From an uncultured bacterium (GTDB lineage Bacteria; Bacillota_I; Bacilli_A; RFN20; CAG-826), in contig CASDYC010000001.1 of assembly GCA_949285665.1 (NCBI GenBank), positions 706,107 to 770,106 of the forward strand: a stretch of 64,000 nt of DNA, read 5' to 3'. The number at the start of each line of letters is the position of its first letter. Positions within the stretch are counted from its first letter, which is position 1. The notes beneath the pieces are model-generated. The model had not been told where the DNA came from. It made no database searches and was given only the letters and a program-made list of their open reading frames with translations. Shown piece after piece: positions 51,929 to 62,200 of the stretch. The translations under genes and the position numbers were made by a program.

Positions 51929-54280
51929 ATGAAAAAATTAAACGCATCAATCTTACTATTAGCTAGTTTATTAATAACTAGCTGTGATAATGTTAACGAT
52001 TTATCTAGTAGTAGTTCTAACACTAGTAATTCAACATTAACAACAACAACTACAACAACTACAACAACAACAACTACAACAAGTCATGTAAATGAATCTC
52101 TTACAATTGATGAATTATTTTCAATTTTAAAAGAAGTTGGAAAAAGCGAATCGTTTCAAGTTACTTTTTCTAATGATGATATTTCTTCTGATGTAATTTA
52201 TGATTCAAGTTATTATTTAAATAAAACAACAGAAGAAGGAATTATTATGATTAATAATTATAATTCTTCTTCAATTTATGAAAAGTTAGGCTATCATTTC
52301 ACTTTTAAAAATAATGAAGTAAAAGTTGGAAGTATCGCAACTGCATATGACGAAAATTATAATGAAACAACAGTTTTAAGTATAAAAGATGTTAATCCAT
52401 TAAAAGTATTTAATGACAATTTAATTAATGAAATTAATGACTTTGAAGAAGTTAGTGATGCCGGAAATGGTGAAATAATTATAAATAATTTCACCACATT
52501 AAATGTATTTTTAGAATTTTTAGGAATTGCAAATGATTATGAAAATATCATTACAAATCTTTCAGCTGGATTATATTTTAAACAAGTAAATCAAGGTGAA
52601 TTAGTTTTTGGATTTTTAACTTATGATGATGATTTTAATTTAGTTAAAATAGATGCTGGAGAAGGTGTTATAAAATATCAAAATCCAGAAAAAAATGAAG
52701 AATTAGCTAAGTTTTCTAATGAATTTGAAATTCCCGGAGAAGAATTAAATAATTTAGCATTTTCTATTTATTCAGATGGAGAATATAATACAAAAACAAC
52801 AATAACTCAGTTTGAAAATGATAATGCGGTATTAAGTCAAACAATTAATTTTGATGTTTCAAGTTCTTATTACCGATTATATAGTGATAATTTAAATGGA
52901 ATGCCAACAGATGAGCTATATGTTGCAGATGAAAATGGAACTGCAATTACTCAATACATTGATTATGAAAATAAATTAGTAGAAGAAAGTGTTGGTCAAT
53001 CTTTAGGATTAGGGATGGATATTCCACTTGCTCTTTTAGTAGCAAGCCAAGATTTAGATACAATGGGATTTAGATCAACTTCCGAAAACACATATAAATA
53101 CTGGGGGGCTGATGCTCTTACAATTGCAAGTGCATTATCAGGATTAAGTTTTAATATGACCTTAGATTCACTAACTTTAGAAACTGTTAATAATAAAGCT
53201 AGTAAATTAACTTTAACTTCAACTGTTAGTGAATATGAAGATATGGGTGGTGAAGTAATAAAAGGATATACAGAAATAGTTATTGAATTAAATGACCATG
53301 CAAAAGCAAAACCTGAAATTAAACCTTATGAAACAACTGCAGAAACTCAAGAAATAAAGACTATTTTAGATAATTTTGAAAGTGCTAGAAATTATGTCAT
53401 TGAAGCACTTACTAATACTGAAGATAGTTATGTTAAATATTTTGTTACGGACGATGCAATTGTTGATATCTCAGTCGATGTTATGGGAGATAAAAATATT
53501 TACGGATATGTAAATAAGGAAAATGGTTATAGTGATTTTATGTATGTAAATAATAAACCTATTCCAACTGCACCATTAATAGAAGGAAGTATTTCTGATT
53601 TATTAAAAATAGATGCTGCTCCAGAATTATTTGAATTAAATGAAGATAAAACTGAATTAAAAATTAGAAATTATGTAAAAGGAGCCACAGATCATATAAT
53701 TCTTGGACCAGATACTGGATTAGAAATTGTTGAAAATACATTTACTTATCAATTAAAAAATGGAACTATCAGTGGGATTAAATACACTGGAAGTTTTGCA
53801 GCATTTGGAATTGTTGGAGAAGCTGAATTTAAAATAACATATGCGAATTCAGCTGAAGAATTAGGTGGTAGTGAATTAGTTAATATATTAAATGACTTAA
53901 AAGGTATGTCTTCTGATTGGAGTGAACCAACTAACTTTATGACAATACCTTCTGTATATGCATTATTAGTTAAAATGTATGGAGAAGAAGTAGCTTCTGA
54001 AATTCCATATTTATATAATAAAGATTTCTATTTAGGCATGGGCACAAGTACAATTTCTGATGTTCTTCCAGATGGTAGTGAAGGCGATATATATTCAATA
54101 ACATTATTAAAATTTAATGGTAATTTAGAAGATACTGATAATTATTTTGGAAGATATAGAGATTTATTAGTTGAAAAAGGTTATGAATATGATGAAGAAT
54201 CTGACAGTTATATTAAAGGTATTGTATCAATAACTGTTGGTAGCAATTATGGAGAAGGAATAACTTTTAGAAAAGTATAA
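51929..54280 (+). CDS. Large surface lipoprotein with poly-Thr linker
   Basis: 783 residues, not recognised beyond the N-terminus. Signal peptide MKKLNASILLLASLLITSC has lipobox ITSC, followed by a Ser-rich stretch and a run of 14 threonines (codons at 52040-52081, ACA/ACT), a flexible cell-surface linker. The remainder is Asp/Glu/Thr-rich, with two halves of alternating beta-rich-looking sequence and no known motif. A perfect TCAGGAGGTGA ribosome site suggests high expression. Followed by a strong terminator. Confidence 0.85.
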   Translation: MKKLNASILLLASLLITSCDNVNDLSSSSSNTSNSTLTTTTTTTTTTTTTTSHVNESLTIDELFSILKEVGKSESFQVTFSNDDISSDVIYDSSYYLNKTTEEGIIMINNYNSSSIYEKLGYHFTFKNNEVKVGSIATAYDENYNETTVLSIKDVNPLKVFNDNLINEINDFEEVSDAGNGEIIINNFTTLNVFLEFLGIANDYENIITNLSAGLYFKQVNQGELVFGFLTYDDDFNLVKIDAGEGVIKYQNPEKNEELAKFSNEFEIPGEELNNLAFSIYSDGEYNTKTTITQFENDNAVLSQTINFDVSSSYYRLYSDNLNGMPTDELYVADENGTAITQYIDYENKLVEESVGQSLGLGMDIPLALLVASQDLDTMGFRSTSENTYKYWGADALTIASALSGLSFNMTLDSLTLETVNNKASKLTLTSTVSEYEDMGGEVIKGYTEIVIELNDHAKAKPEIKPYETTAETQEIKTILDNFESARNYVIEALTNTEDSYVKYFVTDDAIVDISVDVMGDKNIYGYVNKENGYSDFMYVNNKPIPTAPLIEGSISDLLKIDAAPELFELNEDKTELKIRNYVKGATDHIILGPDTGLEIVENTFTYQLKNGTISGIKYTGSFAAFGIVGEAEFKITYANSAEELGGSELVNILNDLKGMSSDWSEPTNFMTIPSVYALLVKMYGEEVASEIPYLYNKDFYLGMGTSTISDVLPDGSEGDIYSITLLKFNGNLEDTDNYFGRYRDLLVEKGYEYDEESDSYIKGIVSITVGSNYGEGITFRKV
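52040..52081 (+). repeat. ACA/ACT trinucleotide tract encoding 14 Thr
   Basis: Fourteen consecutive Thr codons, 11 ACA and 3 ACT, in the lipoprotein just after its Ser/Asn segment. In-frame triplet tracts can change length by slippage and so alter the spacer between anchor and domain without breaking the frame. Confidence 0.85.
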
Positions 54281-54297
54281 AAAATAATAAATTATAA

Positions 54298-54328
54298 AAA
54301 AACGTCCCTAAAAAGGACGTTTTTTATT
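54298..54328 (+). terminator. Terminator after the poly-Thr lipoprotein
   Basis: AAAAACGTCC (54298-54307) pairs with GGACGTTTTT (54315-54324), 7-nt loop, then T-run. Confidence 0.88.
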
Positions 54329-54351
54329 ATTTTTTTGATTTTAATGATTTA

Positions 54352-54360
54352 TGATATAAT
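54352..54360 (+). promoter_or_regulatory. Extended -10 promoter, 6 nt before the 457-aa gene
   Basis: TGATATAAT (TGn-TATAAT), the same 9-mer as before ssrA, ends 6 nt before the ATG at 54367. There is no ribosome site. Confidence 0.55.
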
Positions 54361-54366
54361 TTAATT

Positions 54367-55740
54367 ATGGATGTAGAACAACTAATAGAAGGATATATTT
54401 CAAGTAATTTTTCTATATCAAAAAAATCTAAAAAATTTAAAAAATTATTAAATAATTCAATTGGTTATTATAATCATTGTTTAAAAAACGAAAATGATGA
54501 AGAAGTAGCAATAGCAAAAACATTTTCTTTTATTAATGATCAATTAACATTTCATTTTAAATTGTTTAAAGAAAATAGTTATTATACAATCTTTGTTGTT
54601 TTAGTTAGTTTAGTTTATTCAATAATAATTCAAATTTATGGATTAGTTAATGATGCAATGTTATACACATTATATCCATTAGCATTTTTTACATTATTAG
54701 CTTTATTTATAATCAGCTTAATTAATATTAAAAAATTTAAAATATTTGATTTTATTACAATAACGGTTTTATTTTTATCATTTTTTATAATATTAATTGA
54801 AGAATTATTATTTTTTTATAGACCAACAACATATGAATTTCATCATGATTTCCAATTTTATTTTCCAGGTGTAATACTTTGTTATAAGATTTGGGGAGAT
54901 CCTTTTGGTCATGTTATCAATGACATTTATTTAATAAGTGTATTAATTGATCCTACATTTATATTTTCTATAATTTATGCAATTATTTATTTAATTAAGA
55001 TCATAAGAAAGAATAGCAAAAAGGATAAAAATAATTTAAGTTTTAATAAAAAAAATAATAAGGAAGTAGAAAAAATAATTAGAAAATATTTAGAAAACAA
55101 TTTCAAGGATTTATCAATTAATGAAAAAATATTTAATGAATGTTTCGAGCATTCTTTTAATATTTATAACAAAGAAGCATCATGCGGTAAAAGCGAAGAA
55201 GAAGCATTAACTTTTGCTTTATATAAAACTAATCAAAAATATTTGTTTAAATTAAAATCAAAAAAAATAAATTATTTATTTCCGCTTATTATTAGTATTA
55301 TTTCATTAATTTTTTCTTTGATTTTATACTGTTTTGAACAATTTATGTACTATTTCAATTACTTATTTTTATTAGGAATTTTAATCTTTTTTATTTTTTT
55401 AATACATTTATCGTTTTTTGTATATTCTATAAAAACAATTAAAATAAGGAGTAAATTTGAATTAATAATCTCGCTAGTTTTATTGGTTGGATGTTCTGTA
55501 TTATTAATAGAAAGTTTTATATATTTTTATTCAATCCCAAATGATGATATATCGTACAGTTTATATACTAATTTAAGAGGAAAAATTTTGTATTTTTATA
55601 TTTATAATAAAAATTCTTCAGTAAATACTTTAGAGATTATTTTAATAGACCCAACAATAATTTGTTCAATTTCTTGTCTTATTTCGAGTTTAATTTATTA
55701 TTCAATAAAGATAAATAAATTAACTAAATATAATAATTAA
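54367..55740 (+). CDS. Membrane protein with two-fold internal duplication (457 aa)
   Basis: Unrecognised family. Each half starts with a soluble helix-rich domain (first half: VEQLIEGYISSNFSISKKSK ... YYNHCLKNENDEEVAIAKTF; second half: VEKIIRKYLENNFKDLSINE ... YNKEASCGKSEEEALTFALY). Each then has about four hydrophobic segments (first near 72-92, 98-115, 125-147, 195-215; second near 297-318, 328-355, 370-390, 430-448) and ends near a shared LIDPT motif (LIDPTFIFSI, LIDPTIICSI). It therefore arose by duplication. A decayed third copy follows immediately. No ribosome site. Confidence 0.78.
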   Translation: MDVEQLIEGYISSNFSISKKSKKFKKLLNNSIGYYNHCLKNENDEEVAIAKTFSFINDQLTFHFKLFKENSYYTIFVVLVSLVYSIIIQIYGLVNDAMLYTLYPLAFFTLLALFIISLINIKKFKIFDFITITVLFLSFFIILIEELLFFYRPTTYEFHHDFQFYFPGVILCYKIWGDPFGHVINDIYLISVLIDPTFIFSIIYAIIYLIKIIRKNSKKDKNNLSFNKKNNKEVEKIIRKYLENNFKDLSINEKIFNECFEHSFNIYNKEASCGKSEEEALTFALYKTNQKYLFKLKSKKINYLFPLIISIISLIFSLILYCFEQFMYYFNYLFLLGILIFFIFLIHLSFFVYSIKTIKIRSKFELIISLVLLVGCSVLLIESFIYFYSIPNDDISYSLYTNLRGKILYFYIYNKNSSVNTLEIILIDPTIICSISCLISSLIYYSIKINKLTKYNN

Positions 55741-55853
55741 TTCATAAATATATGGAAAATAATAAAAATAAAATCTTAAATAAATATTGGGCCTATATAA
55801 TAATGTTAAATCTAAATGTTGACATATTTTATAAATTATCAGAAAGGTAAATT

Positions 55854-56515
55854 ATAGAAGTTAAAAAATTAATTAAAAATTATTTAAAAAACAATTTAAG
55901 TGTATTAGAAACTGATTCTGAGAAAATTTATAAAGAATATTTTAACTGTTGTTTTAATGCTTATAGTAAAGATATATTTTGTGGTAAAAATGAAGAAGAA
56001 GCTTTAACTTTTAGATTTAAATAAAACAAATCAAAAATATTTAATTAAGTTAAGGCCTAAAAAATTAAATTATATATTTATATTAATGGTTAATGTAATT
56101 TTTTTAATTTTATTATTTGTTTTGTTTCCTTTTTAGCGACTAATGGACGAATACCAAAATTTATTTTCATTAGATCTTGTAGTTTTTATATTTTTTTAGT
56201 ACTTTCATCTTTTTATATATCCAATTAAAACAATAAAAACAAGAAACAAATTTGAACTATTAATATCTTTTGTATTATTGATTGCTTATTCTGTTATTTT
56301 AATAGAAAGTTTTATATTTTCTTTATAATTCCCCTTGGTGATTTTTATATTCGTTGTATTTTCCTATGCAAGGTACATTAATTTATTTTACATTTGAAAA
56401 AAATAAAATAGATTTAATACTCATTGATCCAACGACGTTTACGTCATTTTTATGTATAATTTTAAGTTTATTTTATTATGTAATTAAATCAATTAAATTA
56501 TCAAAATATAAATAA
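55854..56515 (+). pseudogene. Decayed tandem paralogue of the 457-aa membrane protein (single unit)
   Basis: Reading IEVKKLIKNYLKNNLSVLET ... YSKDIFCGKNEEEALTF matches the unit of the preceding gene. The start codon position is ATA, a frameshift near 56020 is needed to continue TNQKYLIKLRPKKLNYIFIL, and stops follow. The homology resumes as IKTIKTRNKFELLISFVLLI and GTLIYFTFEKNKIDLILIDP to TAA at 56515. It corresponds to one unit, suggesting the ancestral single-unit gene was duplicated. The stretch 55741-55853 before it holds only a 32-codon chance ORF. Confidence 0.78.
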
Positions 56516-56551
56516 ATAATTTTTTAACTTTTATTAATGAGAAAAAATAAA

Positions 56552-56557
56552 TATAAT
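56552..56557 (+). promoter_or_regulatory. -10 box of pyrG, 8 nt before ATG
   Basis: TATAAT ends exactly 8 nt before the pyrG ATG at 56566, with no ribosome site; predicted leaderless start. Confidence 0.5.
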
Positions 56558-56565
56558 TTTTAAAT

Positions 56566-58200
56566 ATGGAAACAAAATATATATTTGTAACTGGCGGTGT
56601 TGTATCTTCTCTTGGAAAAGGAATTACAGCATCTAGTTTAGGTTTATTATTAAAAAAACATGGATTAAATGTATTTATGCAAAAATTTGATCCTTATTTA
56701 AATATTGATCCTGGAACAATGTCTCCTTATCAGCACGGAGAAGTATTTGTAACAGAAGATGGAGCTGAAACGGATTTAGATTTAGGACATTATGAACGAT
56801 TTATTGATGTTAATTTAACAAAAGAAAGTTCTGTTACATCTGGAAAAATTTATAAACACGTTTTAGATTGCGAAAGAAAAGGTAATTATTTAGGCGCAAC
56901 TATTCAAGTAATTCCTCATATTACAAACGAAATTAAAAGAAGAATATTATTAGCTGAAAAAACTTCTAATGCCGATGTAATAATTACAGAAATTGGTGGA
57001 ACGGTTGGTGACATTGAATCTCAGCCATTTATTGAAGCAATTAGACAATTTAGAATTGATAAAGGTTTTGAAAACGTTGTTTTTATTCATAATACATTAG
57101 TTCCATTTTTAAGATCTAGTGAAGAATTAAAAACAAAACCAACTCAACATAGTGTTAAAGAATTACAATCTTTTGGAATACAACCCGATATTATTGTTTT
57201 AAGAAGCGAGAAAAAAGTTAATGAATCTCATAAAGAAAAAATATCAATGTTTTGTAATATTTCAAAAGATGCTGTTTTTGAATCGCTTGATCAAAAAATT
57301 ATTTATGAAATAATTACATCACTCCATGAACAAGGTTTAGATAAATACATTTTAAAGAGATTAAATATTACTGACGAAAAATATACTAAAGAAATTTGTT
57401 TAGATGATTATAAAGATTTAATTAAAAGAATTAAAAATTTAAAAGAATCTGTCAAAATTGGAATTGTTGGAAAATATGTCGAACTTCATGATGCTTACAT
57501 TTCAATAATTGAATCTTTAAAACATGCCGGTTATAAATTAGACACAAAAGTTGACATTTATTGGATAAATTCCAGTAATTTAAATGAATCTAATATAAAT
57601 GATGTAATTAGTGATGTAAATGGTATTGTAATTCCAGGTGGATTTGGCTCAAGAGGAACTGAAGGAAAACAACTTGCAATTAAATATTGTAGAGAAAATA
57701 ACATTCCACTTTTAGGAATTTGTTTTGGTCTGCAACTTGCAATTATTGAATATGCAAAAGATGTATTAAAAATAGAAGATCCAAATTCTACTGAAATTGA
57801 TGAAAGATGTGAAAATCCAGTAATTGATTATTTACCAGAACAATATAAAGGTATAAATCTTGGTGGGACAATGAGACTTGGAGCTTATGAATGTAAACTT
57901 AATAAAGATAGTAAAGTTTATCAATTATATAATAATCAAGAACTTATTAAAGAAAGACATCGTCATCGTTTTGAATTTAATAATAAATATTTAAATATAT
58001 TTAAAAAAGATCCTAATTTTGTAATATCTGGGGTGAATCCACAAACAAATTTATTAGAAATATTTGAATTAAAAAATAATGATTATTTTGTATGTTGTCA
58101 ATTCCATCCAGAATTTAAATCAAGACCTTTAAGACCTCATCCATTATTTGTTGGATTAATAAAAGCAAGTTTAAACAAAAAATATGAACAAGAATGCTAA
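56566..58200 (+). CDS. pyrG: CTP synthase
   Basis: Makes CTP from UTP using glutamine. It has 544 residues. The synthetase domain starts YIFVTGGVVSSLGKGITASS, with YLNIDPGTMSPYQHGEVFVT. The glutaminase domain has IPGGFGSRG and nucleophile Cys386 in GICFGLQLA; QFHPEF holds the catalytic His/Glu. rpoE (delta), usually upstream in Bacillota, is not seen. The end overlaps the pseudouridine synthase gene by 17 nt. Confidence 0.97.
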   Translation: METKYIFVTGGVVSSLGKGITASSLGLLLKKHGLNVFMQKFDPYLNIDPGTMSPYQHGEVFVTEDGAETDLDLGHYERFIDVNLTKESSVTSGKIYKHVLDCERKGNYLGATIQVIPHITNEIKRRILLAEKTSNADVIITEIGGTVGDIESQPFIEAIRQFRIDKGFENVVFIHNTLVPFLRSSEELKTKPTQHSVKELQSFGIQPDIIVLRSEKKVNESHKEKISMFCNISKDAVFESLDQKIIYEIITSLHEQGLDKYILKRLNITDEKYTKEICLDDYKDLIKRIKNLKESVKIGIVGKYVELHDAYISIIESLKHAGYKLDTKVDIYWINSSNLNESNINDVISDVNGIVIPGGFGSRGTEGKQLAIKYCRENNIPLLGICFGLQLAIIEYAKDVLKIEDPNSTEIDERCENPVIDYLPEQYKGINLGGTMRLGAYECKLNKDSKVYQLYNNQELIKERHRHRFEFNNKYLNIFKKDPNFVISGVNPQTNLLEIFELKNNDYFVCCQFHPEFKSRPLRPHPLFVGLIKASLNKKYEQEC

Positions 58201-59122
58201 AAAAAGAGAAAAAGCCTCTTATAATAAATTTGAAAAGATTAAAAATGAAAGCATAAAAGAATATAAAGTAAAAAATAATGAAGAATTGCTTGAGTTTTTA
58301 GTAAATAATGTTAAATCTTTATCAAGAAATAATATTAAAAATATCTTAAAAAGAAAGTGTATTGGCGTAAATGGAGCATGTGTTACTCAATTTAATTATC
58401 AATTAATTCCTGGAGATGTTGTTTTAATATCTAAATTTCCGTTAAGCTCTTTTAAAGATAAAAAAAATAATAAGCTTGAAATAATTTATGAAGATGAAGA
58501 TTTTTTAGCTATAAATAAACCGGCTGGTTTATTATCAATATCAAGTGATAAAGAAAAAGTTAAAACTGCTTATAAATACGCCCTAGAATATGTTAGAGAA
58601 AAAAATAAATTTGCTCGAATTTATGTAGTTCATAGAATTGATAAAGAAACAAGCGGAGTTTTAATTTTTGCAAAAAACGAAAACTTAAAAAATCAATTAC
58701 AAGAAAATTGGAATGATTTAGTATCAAAAAGAGGATATTATGCAATTGTAGATGGTGTTTTAGATAAAAAAGAAGATACATTAAAAAATTATTTAAAAAT
58801 GAATAAAGAAAATTTAATGTACGTTACAAAAGATAAAAAAGATTCTCAATTTTGTATAACACATTACAAAGTTATTAAAGAAAATGATAAATATTCCTTA
58901 CTTGATATAAATATTGATAGTGGTAGAAAAAATCAAATTAGAGTGCAACTTGGAAATATTGGTCATTTTGTATGTGGTGATGATAAATATGGAGATCCAA
59001 GTGATCCAATAAATAGACTTGCATTGCATTCTTATGAATTAGATTTAATTAATCCAATAAATAAAAAAGAATATAAGTTTAAGGCCCCAATGCCAAAAAT
59101 ATTTAATTCTGTTTTTAAATAA
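58184..59122 (+). CDS. RluA-family pseudouridine synthase (S4 domain)
   Basis: 312 residues. The S4 region at about 35-85 (LVNNVKSLSRNNIKNILKRK) is followed by the catalytic domain with YEDEDFLAINKPAGLL and the signature VVHRIDKETSGVLIF, where Asp is the nucleophile, plus INIDSGRKNQIRVQLGNIGH. It belongs to the RluA/C/D group acting on rRNA or tRNA; the exact target is not readable. The Lys-rich N-terminus overlaps pyrG by 17 nt, so co-translation is likely. Confidence 0.88.
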   Translation: MNKNAKKREKASYNKFEKIKNESIKEYKVKNNEELLEFLVNNVKSLSRNNIKNILKRKCIGVNGACVTQFNYQLIPGDVVLISKFPLSSFKDKKNNKLEIIYEDEDFLAINKPAGLLSISSDKEKVKTAYKYALEYVREKNKFARIYVVHRIDKETSGVLIFAKNENLKNQLQENWNDLVSKRGYYAIVDGVLDKKEDTLKNYLKMNKENLMYVTKDKKDSQFCITHYKVIKENDKYSLLDINIDSGRKNQIRVQLGNIGHFVCGDDKYGDPSDPINRLALHSYELDLINPINKKEYKFKAPMPKIFNSVFK

Positions 59123-59224
59123 ATATTTTTGTTTATACAGTTTAATTTTTGATGAAAAATTCTTCATAAAAAATTATGACTTTTATTATCATCATAAAAT
59201 TGACAATTGAAAATAATTTTTAAT

Positions 59225-59251
59225 ATACAATAAATACATTTATTGTATAAT
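59225..59251. promoter_or_regulatory. 24-bp palindrome over the -10 box of the YfhO gene
   Basis: ATACAATAAA (59225-59234), TACA, TTTATTGTAT (59239-59248): a perfect 10-bp inverted repeat. The TATAAT -10 box (59246-59251) begins inside the right arm and ends 7 nt before the ATG at 59259. It is a textbook position for a repressor site. The TTGACA at 59200-59205 is too far away (40 nt) to be its -35. Confidence 0.58.
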
Positions 59252-59258
59252 AATACCA

Positions 59259-62200
59259 ATGACTGAATTAATTAATAACTTTAAAGTTAAATTTGATAAA
59301 TATAAGAAAGAAAAAATGAAACCATATTTTTCAAATCCAAAAAATATGTTTTATTATGTCTTATTTTTAATTGTATTAGCGTTTGCCTTTTATATTATCA
59401 CAATTTTAACTAATTCATTTACTGCACCAATTACAGGCGATTATACTGTTCAATCAATTCCATTTTTCTATAATGGTTGGGATGATTGGTGGCATTTTTT
59501 TACAACTGGGGAATTTCCGTTTTGGGATTCATCTCTTGCATTAGGCGGAGATAATATTGCTAATAACTCATTTTATTATATTTTTGATCCATTCTTTTTA
59601 ATTGTTTTATTATTCCCAAGAAGTTTTATACCTCATGCGATGCTAATTTCTATGATGATTAGAATGATTTTAGCAACGCTATTTTTTAGATTATTACTTA
59701 AATATTTTGGAGTAAAAGAAACAACTGCTAGAGTATTTTCTGTTTGTTATGGATTTGGTGGTTGGATGGTATTTTATCAATGGTTTGCTGGGTTTAATGG
59801 AATTTGTACCTTCCTTCCAATTGTATTATTAGGTATTGAAAAATTATTAAAAACTAAAAAACCATATGTTTTAATTCTTGGATTATTTTTAATTGGAATA
59901 TCTAACTTCTATTTTTTAATTCCAGTTGGAATTGGTGGAGTTTTTTATGCTTTATTTAGATATTTTCAAACAATTAAAACTAGAAAATCATATGATAATT
60001 TTATTGTTGCAGGGCTTGGAATTTTAGCATTTGCTCTTGGAATTTGTTGTTCTGGATTTGTTACTCTTCCAAGTATTTTGAATGCTTTAACTTATCAAAG
60101 AGCAACAAATGATTATTTAAAAGATTTAATTGGTTATATTCAAGCAGGGGATGTTACAAATACATTAAATCAAATATTTGATTGGGGATTTGTTTTTGGA
60201 GATTATTATTCATTTAGATGGATTTATCCGTTAATGGCATTTTTATTCCCAGCAACCGATGGAAGAAATGTTCCAGTAATGAATTTTGACGGAAATAGAT
60301 ATGATACATTAGCAAGCTCAATATTTGTTTTTACGCCATTAATTTTAATCTTCTTTGCTTCAATTATTAAATCAACTAGAGAAAGAAAATTCTCTCATCT
60401 TATTGCAATTGCTTTCTTTATGTTGGCATTATTTACTCCATTCTTTTATTATTTATTCTTAGGATTTAGTGAAGCTTATGGTAGATGGGAATTAATTCCT
60501 TATGCATTTATCATTTTATATTGTGCAATATCATTTAATAAAAGAAAGAAATATAAAATTTATGATTTTGTAATTTCTTATTTAGTGACAATTATTTTAA
60601 TGGGAGTTTGTATATATTATGCAATGATACTTCCAGATGAATCCACAAGAATAGAACCAATTGGAGCTAGATGGTTAGTTATTATTATTTCTTTAATTTA
60701 TGTATCGGTTTTATTCTTCTTATTTATTAAATATTATAAAGATAAAAGATTTGTTAAAACGGGAATTTTATTTATTGCTGCAGAAGTTGTTTTAATGGGT
60801 GCATATTATAATTACTTCCATGGATATACTGATTATGAATCAATTTATTTTTTAAATGGTAAAGAAAATGTTGCAAGAGAAACTGAAATATTTAAAACAA
60901 TAAATGAAGAAGATAAATCATTTTTCAGAGTTCAATCAGATAGAATTTATGATTCTGGAACAAACTTAAATATGGCTGAAAATTATAATGGTTTATCTTA
61001 TTTCCATTCTGAATATAACTCAAATACTGATCAATTTTTACATTGGTCAAATATTGTAACATCTTATGGAAACTGGAATGGTAATGCTATTGAAAAAAGA
61101 CCTTTATTAGATACATTTTTAGGTGTTAAATACTATTTAACAAATGCTGTTGAAACAAATTATCATGTAATTTATGATACAAATGATGAATCTAATTCAA
61201 AAGTAATTCATTATGATCCAAATATTCCGTTTGGTTACAAAGTTAGCTATCAAGATAGTGATTACACTGTTTATGAAAACGAAAACTTTATTGAAATGGG
61301 ATTTTCGTTTACTAATTTTATTGATCCTCAAGTATCAAGTAATGAAGATGGCGCCAATCCAATGGGTGTTTTAGGTGATTTTTATTATTTTACAAATTCT
61401 GGAAGAGGTCATTTTGATGCCGATTATAATTTCTTAAAAGGTGCTATTTTAGAGACTCAAGATATTAATGAATTAAAACAAAATTATACTTATTTATGGG
61501 ATGAAGGTTATTTTAGCCAAGCTAGATCATATTACACAACTCCAACAAAACAAATTAGTATAAAAGTAACAGCATATGATTTAAAAAATTCATATTTTAA
61601 TCCAGATGATCCACTAGCATATCAAACAAAAGGCGAACAAATTTATACTCTTCCATCAACTGGAAGTTATGATACAGATAGTTTAATTTTAAAACCAAAT
61701 ACTAATATTATTGTAATTGAAAATAGAGATGGTGGAGCATTAGTTGATGATATTGATGTTGGCGCTTTATTTATGAATGCTCCAATTAGAGATTATAATG
61801 TCTTTTCAACATTTATATTAGATAAAGATAATAATGTAATTTCTTATGATAATTTTAATCAAATGGATAATTATTCAAAACGTTATCGAACATTTTATTT
61901 TGATAATTATGTTTCAAAATTAATTATTGTTCCAATGAGAGATAATTTTACTTTAAGTCCAACTGTACCAACAATATATGCTTATTCTTATGAAGATTAT
62001 TTAAGTTTAATTAATGAATTAAAAGAATATCCATTAACTGATGTTTATCATACATATAATACTTATGGATTTAAAACAGATTATCAAAATTATCGATTTA
62101 TTGTTACAAATTTAGCATATGATAAAGGTTGGGATTTAACACTAACTGATAGCAATGGAAATATAACTCATCCAAAAGTTTATAAAACAACTGGTGGTTT

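Noticed and set aside
55752-55850. 32-codon ORF between the duplicated membrane gene and its decayed copy
   Set aside because: No ribosome site or known motif, and its composition is that of non-coding AT-rich sequence.
59151-59168. Near-palindrome ATGAA...TTCAT after the pseudouridine synthase gene as a terminator
   Set aside because: Only five pairing bases and an A-run rather than a T-run on the 3' side.
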